Positions 47,381 to 56,321 of a DNA stretch of 64,000 nt are shown in pieces. The translations under genes were made by a program, and so were the position numbers. How positions within the stretch are numbered: position 1 is the stretch's first letter; the number at the start of each line of letters is the position of its first letter. The notes below the pieces were generated by a model. That model worked only from the letters and a program-made list of their open reading frames with translations. It did no database searches and was not told the origin of the DNA. This stretch comes from Globodera rostochiensis. Its lineage: Eukaryota; Nematoda; Chromadorea; Rhabditida; Heteroderidae. The stretch covers positions 857,501 to 921,500 of the forward strand of contig JAEVLN010000001.1 in assembly GCA_018350325.1 (NCBI GenBank). Reading direction: 5' to 3'.

Positions 47381-49664
47381 ATGTCATACATGGTGGTGGT
47401 TGGAACCGACGACGCTAGCGACGACGACGTCGAGCAGTGCACAGCCGGAGGGGATGTTGACAACGTCGGGCAGTGTATGGGCGGAGGAGATGTTGACGAC
47501 GTCGAGCAGTGCACAGCGGGAGGGGATGTTCAACAACAGCAGGATGCTCAACACATGTCGAAAAGTCAGCGGAAGAAGCACGAACGGATGGAGCGGTACG
47601 CTGCGCGGCGAAAGGAGCTACGCCGGGCGCACAGGGAGCGCCGAAAGGAGCGGAAGCGCACGGCTGTTTGCGAAGCGAGCGGGCCACCACCGATGGCGGT
47701 CGAGCGGTTGAAGCTGTACCCGGTGCGCACGCGGATGTGAAACTCTTTCATTTGCTAATTTGTCAGTCTGACACACTTAGATGAACACTTCGGAGTGCGC
47801 AATTCGCGTCGTTGTCGACATGGCCTATGATGAGGTGGTGGTGGGGGTGTGGGGGAGGGGGGCAAGCCCGGGACGGCGATGCGCGCTTTGGTCCATCGAT
47901 TAGTTTAAAATAAAATTTAAAAACAAAATCGATTTTCTCATCCCTGCTAGTCCCCCTTTTTGCTTAATTTAGTGAAAAGTGTTAAACTCCCTTTTTTAAC
48001 AACAAAAAACAAATTCAGTTGATGGACGAACGGACGGTGAAGAAGACAATGTCCCAACTCGCCCATTGCTATGCGGCCAACCGTCGCTCGCCGAACCCAC
48101 TCCAATTTTTTGTGGTCAATTTGGACGGAAAGGGCCGAAAAGTGGGGGCATTTTCAGTAAAAATGGCACTTTGCATCATTTCAATAACCATAATACTTAT
48201 TATACTTTATATTTATTATGATTAGAGATCGGCGAGATCGAGATCCCGACCGTGATTTTCCGAGAGCCCAGGTCCTCGGATCTCGGAAATTTGGCAAAGA
48301 CTCCGAGACCTGGACTCTCGAAATTTCGAGATAAATCTCGATCTCGGTCTCGGATTTTTCAAAAGTCCGGTCTCTAATTATTGATACTTTATATTTATTA
48401 TTATACTTTATGTTTGTTATTTTAATAGATTTTTGATGGAATCCCCGGCTACCAGAAATGGGATGTGCATTTTCAGCGACAACCGTTGAACAAGCTGTGG
48501 CCCGTTGACGAAATTGTTTATTTGACGGCCGACTCGGACAATGTGCTGACGGAATTGGACGTGGAAAAAGGTAAATTGGCCCAGTTTTTTTTTTGTTGAT
48601 TAAATTCATCACCAAAACGTACTTGGCGTTGTCCATCGCCGACGCTTTACTATATTTGAATTGAACAATGTTTATTTTTAAAAAACCGATCGTTAAAAGC
48701 AAGCAAAAATACCATCGCCAAAAGCTTGCCAATCTTTTTGAAGAGAGCAGCGGCAAGGAGTTTAGGGGAGGGTTATTGAGAAAAAAAAATGTTTTATAAA
48801 TACGTCCGCGTTCATTTAAGAAGATTTTAAATTTAAAATCCATGCCACGGCCATTTTGGTATAGTCATGTTTTTAATAAATGCCTTAATTCCAAATTTAT
48901 TTAAAAAAACAAATTGTTGTTGTTTTTTGAGTGTACGTAATCGGCGGCCTGCTCGACCACAACCACCACAAGGGGCTGTGCATGCGCCGGGCGGTGGCCA
49001 ACGGATTTGCGCATGCCAAACTGCCAATTGGCGATTTTGTGCGGATGAGCTCGCGCAAAGTTGGGGGACATTTTGAAAAAATAAAAAAATTTAATCTTTT
49101 TTTTTTGTTGAGGTCCTCACCATCAATCATGTGTTTGAAATACTGCTCCATTTCACGCGCGAACACGACTGGGAACGCGCATTTTTGGGTGTGATTCCGA
49201 AACGGAAGGGCCCTGAACTGATCGACAGCAACACCACCGCCACCGAACAAATTGGAGCAGGATTGGGGGAGGGGGAAGTACGGACGGTCCGCAAAGTCCA
49301 CTTGGACCCTCGGGTCGGGCGTGTATTGGGACTTTAAGCCTCCGGTTCGGGCAGTTGTTGAACCCCAATTGTGGATGTGTTCTAAAACTTTTTGGGAGCG
49401 GGAGGAGTTCAACTCTTTTTCTTTTTTTTGGAATATTTTTATTGCTGTTTTCCGTGATTATATTAAAAATGTTAGGTTAAATATCGCCAAAAAATTCAGG
49501 AGGACACCGGACGACCATCCGCCGACAGAATTTCAACCAACGAGGCGGAGCAGGACGAGGAGATGGAGCAGGAGCAGGACGGATGCAGCGGTCAGCAGCT
49601 TCACCAACAGCAGCACAACGGCGATCATCAGTCGTCAACCGCCGATGCTGGTCACACGGGATGA
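47381..49664 (+). CDS. TRMT10: tRNA (guanine-9-N1) methyltransferase, Trm10 family
   Basis: SPOUT-fold enzyme that methylates position 9 of tRNAs using S-adenosylmethionine. Seven exons: 47381-47722, 47781-47834, 48019-48141, 48429-48570, 48932-49059, 49113-49277, 49500-49664; 372 residues with consistent phase. The N-terminus is acidic with three 12-residue repeats ([12 protein letters not shown] type), then a basic helix ([20 protein letters not shown]). The core has [86 protein letters not shown] and [11 protein letters not shown], all Trm10 hallmarks and closer to TRMT10A/B than to the mitochondrial C form. The acidic, Gln-rich last exon ([13 protein letters not shown] to DAGHTG) is less certain; if unspliced the protein would end at 49337. 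TTTAAG just before the ATG could be a trans-splice acceptor. An AATAAA follows at 49746. Confidence 0.93.
48223..48376. mobile_element. hAT-like MITE, CTCGAG type, in Trm10 intron 3
   Basis: 154 bp from TAGAGATCGGCGAGATC to AAAGTCCGGTCTCTA, with TCTCGG/CCGAGA core repeats. Flanks ATTATGAT and ATTATTGA match only at the first five positions in AT-rich DNA, so the duplication is uncertain. Confidence 0.75.
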
Positions 49665-49745
49665 ACAATTTTTTTGTTTCAAAACTTTATCACGAAGAAT
49701 AATGTGTTATTGTATGAAATATATTTCCGTTTTTTTAACATATAC

Positions 49746-49751
49746 AATAAA
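49746..49751 (+). terminator. Probable polyadenylation signal of the Trm10 gene
   Basis: AATAAA lies 82 bases after the stop of the last Trm10 exon. No AATAAA is seen between the tRNase Z stop (47198) and the Trm10 start. Confidence 0.5.
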
Positions 49752-50246
49752 TTTGTTATACCATCTATCCCCTCTATTCACGAGTTTCTGTTTGTCTATT
49801 TATGCGGCGGTTGGTGACCGAGTCGTTGAACCGGGAATTTTCAGTCCCCCCGGGGGGTTCCGGATGTCCGGAAAATTTGCTGTTTCGGATGACCGGAAGC
49901 CAACGCCATTTTGTGAAAGAACGGGCTCGTAAAAACCTTTGAAAGAGTCAGTCCAGCGGCGCCAGGCTTTTTGGTTGTGTCCGTCCCAACTTTTGTCCGC
50001 GATTTTGAATTTTGTTTTTTTTTAAATTTATTTCAAAAATGCCTGCTTGAAAATGCCCTCCCAGCACCCCCAAGTCCCCCCCCCCCCAAATGCATTCGTT
50101 CTGTCGGCTACCGGTCTGAATCCCCCCGTGATGACTGGTTCTGTCCCATACTGAAGCTAAGCCTAAGCCTAACTTAGGCCTAAGCCACCTTGGCCTGGGG
50201 CCTATTCGGGCGGGGGGGGGGATTCAGACCGGAAGCGGTTCTGTCT
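49752..50246. other. Convergent intergenic region
   Basis: Between the 3' ends of Trm10 and the four-helix gene. Holds palindromic GTCCCCCCGGGGGGTTCCGG and GATGTCCGG/CCGGATG arms (about 49840-49905) and a telomere-like cluster near 50155-50186, with GCCTAA units in both orientations. No gene. Confidence 0.5.
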
Positions 50247-53225
50247 TCAAAGTTCGGTGTAACGCTGCTGTTGTTGCTGTTGCTGGCCCAGCCGATGGAC
50301 GAGCGTGGCCTTCTGCTCCATGTCCTGCTCGTCGCTGAGGTCGTGGGTGGCCACCAGCGCGGTCAGCAAAAAGGACACACACAGCGCCAACGAGAAGAAC
50401 TGCATGGAATGGACAATTCTCGATCAACAAAATCAAAATCTGGATCGGTCCTCAACTTTCTGGGCTCTAGTGACAAACCCTACTCCGATCATTGATCAGA
50501 AGATTCCGATGCGGACTTTTTGGGTTTGTCCCGAGACTTTGACACCGGAATGATCTGATCGGATGCTTTTCAGATGCCATTATATATGATGATACTTAGT
50601 TTCTAACGCTACCCAAGAGTCTCGAAAATCGCAAGTCTCGAGCAGCCCTGCTCTGTCTTCGAGGCTATTGCTAAACTGAAATAAAATCCGATGCCCTCAA
50701 AAGCCCCCACATTATAAATCTAAAAATCGGACCGCGGCGACGGCGTACGCGTGGTGATAGGGCCGTGGAACGGAGGAGGCGATCGCCCAGTTCAGCAGAA
50801 AGCCGATGCTGTTGAACGCGCCCAGTGCCACCGCGTAGGTAAATTGCTGGAGATGGATGGCATAATGAGGGGGGGGGGGGGGGGAATTGGAAAATCTGTG
50901 AATTTTGGCAACAAAAAAAAGTAATCACATCAGGGATGTAACCGGGTTTCGGATTTCCGGACACTTTTATATCCGGATCCGGACTTTTGGGGCAAAAAAT
51001 CTGGAAATAAATCCGGGAAATTTACAAAAATTTGCAGGATTCGTTCATTGTTTTGGATCAGTTTGGAGAGGGGGGGGGGGTCCGCGGTGCCGGTAGACGC
51101 CATCAAGAAATTTTTAAATTTTTCATGAAATTCTTAAGAAAAAGAGTTCAAAAAGATGCATCGCGGAGGGGAAAAAAATAATCAGAAAATTTAAAAAAAA
51201 AATCAAATTTTTCGGATTTCGAACTTCCGGACATTTTTGAGTCTGGATCCCGGACATTTTTGAGTCTGGATCCCGACACACACACACACACACACACACA
51301 CACAACAGAAATGTAACCGGATTCCCGATTTTCGGATATTTTTGGATCCTGAATTTTGGAGGCAATGATGCTCGAGACTTGAAATTACCGACTCTCGAGC
51401 ATCACTAACCTGACACACACACACACACACACAGACCAAATGATGCCATCGAGTTTCGCCGCCGTAGGGCGCAAACGCTTGGAACATGCTGAACTTGGCG
51501 ATGTGCCAGTGCAGTCCGGACGTGATCAGTGCCACCGCAACGGAGGAGACGGCCAACGAGACGAGTCCGATGAACAAACAGACGCCCAACGTGGCCGGCA
51601 ACAGCTCCGCCGACGACAGTGCCAACAGCAAACAGAACGAAAGCATCTGCCGGGGGGGGGGGGAGGGAGAATCAAAATTAAAGCCCACACTTGAGGGACC
51701 TGATCGAGAATCTCGATCGGTTCGTGCTCAACTCAACAGTAGAAAGGACACGATCGAGATTCTCGTCTAGATTTTTAGGAGACTCAAAAATTAAAGCCCA
51801 CACTTGAGGGACCTGATCGAGAATCTCGATCGGTTCGTGCTCAACTCAACAGTAGAAAGGACACGATCGAGATTCTCGTCTAGATTTTTAGGAGACTCAA
51901 AAATTAAAGCCCACACTTGAGGGACCTGATCGAGAATCTCGATCGGTTCGTGCTCAACTCAACAGTAGAAAGGACACGATCGAGATTCTCGTCAAGATTT
52001 TTAGGAGACTCAAAAATTAAAGCCCACACTTGAGGGACCTGATCGAGAATCTCGATCGGTTCGTGCTCAACTCAACAGTAGAAAGGACACGATCGAGATT
52101 CTCGTCTAGATTTTTAGGAGACTCAAAAATTAAAGCCCACACTTGAGGGACCTGATCGAGAATCTCGATCGGTTCGTGCTCAACTCAACAGTAGAAAGGA
52201 CACGATCGAGATTCTCGTCTAGATTTTTAGGAGACTCAAAAATTAAAGCCCACACTTGAGGGACCTGATCGAGAATCTCGATCGGTTCGTGCTCAACTCA
52301 ACAGTAGAAAGGACACGATCGAGATTCTCGTCTAGATTTTTAGGAGACTCAAAAATTAAAGCCCACACTTGAGGGACCTGATCGAGAATCTCGATCGGTT
52401 CGTGCTCAACTCAACAGTAGAAAGGACACGATCGAGATTCTCGTCGAGACGAAGCAACGAACTAGGGGTTGGGCCGTAGAACCCGAATCTGATTTCCATT
52501 TCGTCTAAGCCTGAATGCCAGACCCGAGTTCGAACATTTTCGAATTTAAATTTTTTTTTTAAAATTCACTTTATGTTTCAACATTAATTAAAAAGCACAA
52601 AATAACAACGAAAAGGCAAATAACGATCACATTCATGCTTTTCGAAACGATTTTGAGACCAAGTCTTGGTCGGTTCGTGCTCTACTCAACAGTAGAGAAA
52701 GGACACAATCAAAAATTTCTCGTCGAGATTTTTCGAGATTCTCAATCGACAACCCCGACCTCACTGACCAACGTCGTCCAGCCCTGTGCAGGAGGGTGTC
52801 TCTACTAGAGCCCGGACTTGAGCTTCGAGCGAGACTCGAGACAAGATTCTCGAAAAAACTCGAAAATTCAGTTTTATTCGAGACGAGATCTCGAGGTCGA
52901 GATTTCTCGAGTGCGTCGAGATTTCTCGAGTGCGTCGAGTTTTTTTCGAGATCCTCGAGACGAGATCTCGTCTCGACCGGGCTCTAGTCTCTACTCGAGA
53001 TCTGTTCGGTGGGAGGATTCGGACGGGAGGGGGGGGGGGGGGGACTTCGGGCCGGAGCCGTTCAAAATGTTGACTTTGAGTTAGAGGGGCAAAAGTTCAA
53101 GGAGTTCACAGCAACACAACCACCGTACAACTAGAGGACCTCCTCCATGACCTGTGCCCTGCCCAACCAACCATGTTGAACACGTTGGCGCCAATTTGAT
53201 GCTTCGGCACGTCGGCGGTGTCCAT
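50247..53225 (-). CDS. Four-helix membrane protein B (MARVEL-like, tentative)
   Basis: Four exons: 53225-53172, 51646-51437, 50846-50733, 50399-50247; 176 residues, all junctions in phase 0. Predicted segments in order: N-terminal MDTADVPKHQIGANVFNM; helix 1 MLSFCLLLALSSAELLPATL; helix 2 CLFIGLVSLAVSSVAVALIT; a loop HWHIAKFSMFQAFAPYGGE; helix 3 FTYAVALGAFNSIGFLLNWA; helix 4 FFSLALCVSFLLTALVATHD; and a cytosolic tail with a run of seven Gln ending RYTEL. The four-helix layout with short termini resembles MARVEL or tetraspan vesicle proteins, but no diagnostic motif is certain. It lies 677 bp downstream of a similar gene on the same strand. Introns 1 and 2 carry a 113-bp array, a MITE and (CA)n tracts. 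Confidence 0.65.
50930..51436. repeat. Nested TCCGGA-type element and (CA)n tracts
   Basis: Begins CAGGGATGTAACCGGG (50934), a hAT-like end also seen at 57534. Contains repeated TTCCGGACATTTTTGAGTC motifs, (CA)n runs at about 51275-51303 and 51413-51433, and a small GATGCTCGAGACTTG palindrome (51367-51408). It fills intron 2 of the four-helix gene B. Confidence 0.6.
51670..52450. repeat. 113-bp tandem array in intron 1 of gene B
   Basis: About seven near-identical units. AAGCCCACAC recurs at 51681, 51794 and 51907, a 113-bp period. Each unit contains GATCGAGAATCTCGATCGG and GATCGAGATTCTCGTC, the core of the CTCGAG-type MITEs, so the array probably arose by tandem amplification of such an element. 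A diverged partial unit is at 52660-52760. Confidence 0.92.
52806..52986. mobile_element. hAT-like MITE, CTCGAG type, in intron 1 of gene B
   Basis: 181 bp from TAGAGCCCGGACTTGAGC to GTCTCGACCGGGCTCTA. Perfect 8-bp flanking repeats GTCTCTAC (52798-52805 and 52987-52994). Interior of TTTCTCGAGTGCGTCGAG repeats. Confidence 0.92.
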
Positions 53226-53902
53226 TTTTTTCGTTAAAATCAATTTTATAAATTGGAAAAAAATGCAACAAAAAAAACGCAAAACATTATTCTCGAATCA
53301 TTCAGCAACAACAGAACATTTAAACGTGCCGTTTCACACCTTTATGCCAATATCGTATAAGCATTAATAAAATGCAATTAAAAAAACGTTTGGACGGGTT
53401 TTTTGTCGCAAATGCCCTCAAGGGCATTTTTTTGTCCAAAATTGCCAAAAACAATTCTCGTGGGGGGGGGGGGAAATAATTTTTACAATTTGGTCTCTAC
53501 AGCTGGAGACAGTTCGGGATCAATTTCTCACGAGCACGAAGAACCGCCCCTCGAGGGAGGTTTGGACCAACAGTAACCCAGGGTTACTCTAATCGAGAAA
53601 ATATACGGTATATTAGAGAAACCGCGTCAAGCCAATTCGGGCATGAGCGTCGGACCAAAAACCACGATCACATTCTCTGGGCGGACCGGAACCCGATCGG
53701 AAACTGCGCTTAACAGCGGAATCCCAAGTGATTTCGGGGGACAACACATTCCCCCTGCGGGGATTTAGCGAACAATTTGATCGCGCAGCGAATTCGGGAT
53801 TTACTCCCTGAGGGGATCTCGAGGGAACACCAAATGCCGCCCGGCCGATCCCGTCCTGTTTCCAGCAGCAAATATGCCCCCAAATAGGAAACAGAATCCT
53901 CC
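53226..53902. other. Intergenic between the two four-helix genes
   Basis: 677 bp. The part at 53610-53900 is GC-rich and unlike the AT-rich flanks, and may be the 3' untranslated region of gene A. A frame through it has no recognisable domain. AT-rich sequence with poly-A tracts precedes gene B. Confidence 0.4.
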
Positions 53903-55645
53903 TCATGGCGACCCGTAGTTGGTGTAGCCGAGTTGGCTCGGGTTGATTTCGTTCGACTGTCGGCGCTGTTCCGTCGACCAAATGCGCGCGTAGAAGATCA
54001 CATTCAGCGCATATTGCACAAAAGCGACCAAACAGAATGTCTGCAACAAAAAGCGTTGTCAAAAATGGACAAAATATTAAATTTAATTTTTGTTTTTTTT
54101 TAATTTTGAATTTTCCAACTGACCGCAGCTAATGAATAGGCAGTGGAACTGTTGAAGATGGCAAACACTTTGCTAAATGGAGATATATTTAAATCATTAG
54201 AAAATAAATTGCTCTGATGGGACTTTATGATCAATGATTTGTGCTTCTGATCAGCGGTTTCATTTCTGATCAATAATTTGGATTTCTGATCAGAGTGATC
54301 TGTGTTTCTGGTCAGCCGCTTTATTTCTGATCAGTGTTTTGTACTTTTGATCTCTTTGTTTCTAATCAGCCAGCTTTATTTCTGATCAGTGTTTTGTACT
54401 TCTGATCAGCATTATTTCTGATCGCATTTACTAAATCTAACGCATTCAGCAAAACTTTAAAATGATGCTTTGTTTTTTTACCTGTTAACGCATAACCAAA
54501 TGGAGATGAAATAGTTGATGGCAAAGAAGGACGAGAACACGCACTCCTGACAAAGCAAAAAAATCTCTGTGATCAGTGATCAGACCCATCAATTTGATCG
54601 GGACCCAAACAGCGGGGGCCAAAACAGCCCGGTTGTTCGGCACCGAATGATCAGACCAATCAATTTGATCGGGACCCAAACAGCGGCCGGCACCGAATGA
54701 TCAGACCAATCAATTTGATCGGGACCCAAACAGCGGGGCCAAAACTGCCCGGTCGTTTCGGCACCGAATGATCAGACCAATCAATTTGATCGGGACCCAA
54801 ACAGCGGCCGGCACCGAATAATCAGACCAATCAATTTGATCGGGACCCAAACAGCGGGGGCCAAAACGGCCCGTGCCGCGTTTTCCCCGTCTTCTGCCCC
54901 CCCCCCAAAAAATGCTGACAATGAGCGGCCAGCCGAGCGTTGAGTCCGGCTTGAACAGTGCGCCCTCCAGCTCGAAGCCGAGTGCCAGGATGCACAGACA
55001 GTCCACGATCAGTGCCAACACAGCGGTGATCCACACAAAGGTGGTGCCCGGGGGCTCAATGGCGGCCGAGCCCAGGGACAGCATCACCAGCACGGTGGTC
55101 AACTGAAAAAGCGAACAAATGCCGCGGGAGGGAGGGGAGAGGACCAATTGTGGCACAACCGATCGGGTGGAATCGATCCGGAAATTTCATTTAGCATCTG
55201 ATCAGAAATGAATCAAATTTTCCGGATTCCGAACTTCCGGCTTTCCAGACATTTTTGGGTCCGGGATCCCGAACTTCCGGGTTTCCAGATCTTTTTGGGC
55301 CCGTGATTCTGAACTTCCGGGTTTCCAGACATTTTTGGGTCCGTGATTCTGAACTTCCGGGTTTCCAGACATTTTTGGGTCCGGGATCCCGAACTTCCGG
55401 GTTTCCAGACATTTTTAGGTCCGTGATTCTGAACTTCCGGGTTTCCAGACCTTTTTGGGTCCGGGATTCCAGACTTTTTTTTGGCATTCAGTTAATCCCC
55501 GACGGGGGGACCCATTCATTTGCATTCTGTTCATAGCCAATTTCAATTAATATTATTTTTGTTTTGTGTTCCGATCACTGACCAACGTGGTGAACTTGAG
55601 CAGTTCCGGGAACGATGTGAAGCGGTTCGGGTTGAACTGCATCAT
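53903..55645 (-). CDS. Four-helix membrane protein A (MARVEL-like, tentative)
   Basis: Five exons: 55645-55583, 55102-54920, 54546-54482, 54172-54124, 54040-53903; 165 residues with consistent phase. The short N-terminus MMQFNPNRFTSFPELLKF is followed by helix 1 (LTTVLVMLSLGSAAI), helix 2 (FVWITAVLALIVDCLCILAL), an acidic turn GFELEGALFKPDSTLGWP, helix 3 (ECVFSSFFAINYFISIWLCV), the loop SKVFAIFNSSTAYS and helix 4 (TFCLVAFVQYALNVIFYAR), then a polar tail EQRRQSNEINPSQLGYTNYG. This matches the size and four-span topology of MARVEL-family vesicle or tight-junction-type proteins. It shares topology, but little obvious sequence, with gene B next door; together they may be an old tandem pair. POLA2 ends 677 bp upstream on the same strand. 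Confidence 0.68.
54240..54425. repeat. TTTCTGATCAG repeat in intron 3 of gene A
   Basis: Irregular copies of a motif of about 20-25 bp containing TTTCTGATCAG and TTTGTACTT. TGATCA palindromes are also frequent in neighbouring introns. Confidence 0.7.
54570..54870. repeat. Tandem repeat in intron 2 of gene A
   Basis: Five units containing GATCAGACCAATCAATTTGA and CGGGACCCAAACAGCGG. Long and short units alternate depending on whether a CCAAAACNGCCCGG block is present. Confidence 0.85.
55220..55480. repeat. 40-bp tandem repeat in intron 1 of gene A
   Basis: About six to seven units. GAACTTCCGG recurs at 55271, 55311, 55351, 55391 and 55431. The other half alternates GGGTCCGGGATCCC and GGGTCCGTGATTCT. 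Related to the TTCCGGACATTTTTG motif at about 51230. Confidence 0.92.
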
Positions 55646-56270
55646 GTTTGGTGGTGGTGGTTTACAAGCAATATGGCTGGCTGGCAAAAGTTAAACGACA
55701 AAAACGCGAATGTTTTGTGATTTTGTGGGAATGGAATAATCGATGGGCGAGAGAGCATTTCCAATGATTATGTTACTAAAACTATTTGCTTAATTACTGA
55801 TAATGACTATTAATGGACGGGGACGGAACGGACGATGAAAGTGATGTTTTTGTGTGTGCTTTTTTGTAAGATTGTGGCGGGTCACTCGCTCGCCGAATGT
55901 TCAATGTTCGAAGTTCTGTCGGTTTTAAATTGCCAATAAGCTTAAGCAGTGCACTCTCACAAAGTGCCGTCGTCGTGCATTCAGTCAACCAAACGCGAGG
56001 GCAAATGGCAAATGCCAGCCGAAAAATGCCCTAATAGACATATAGACAAAAACTGCCACTTTGACCGTCTTAGGCCCAATTGTTGGCATTTTGACCGGTG
56101 GCACTTAGACCGTTTTAGTCCCAGTTGTTGGCATTTTTTTTTGACTGTTTTAGGCCCAGTTGTTGGCATTTTCGCCGGTGGCATTTTGCTCGACCTGAAG
56201 CGAATTTGGCACCATTAACATTTTGGTATAAAAACGTTGTTTTGACCCAATTTCAATCAATGCTGATTCA
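55646..56270. other. Intergenic between POLA2 and gene A
   Basis: Holds about three degenerate units of GGCCCAATTGTTGGCATTTT with GACCG (56060-56180). No coding sequence recognised. A promoter or trans-splice site for gene A should lie close to 55646. Confidence 0.4.
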
Positions 56271-56276
56271 TTTATT
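56271..56276 (-). terminator. Probable polyadenylation signal of POLA2
   Basis: AATAAA on the minus strand, about 45 bases after the POLA2 stop codon. Confidence 0.5.
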
Positions 56277-56321
56277 TCAAAAAATAAAACAATCAATCAA
56301 TCAATTAATGTTCAAAAAATG

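Noticed and set aside
47400..47784. Alternative frames across the first Trm10 exon
   Set aside because: Only one frame joins to the conserved Trm10 core; the others are low-complexity shadows.
53613..54062. 149-codon minus-strand frame
   Set aside because: It overlaps the last exon of gene A in another frame; no known domain.
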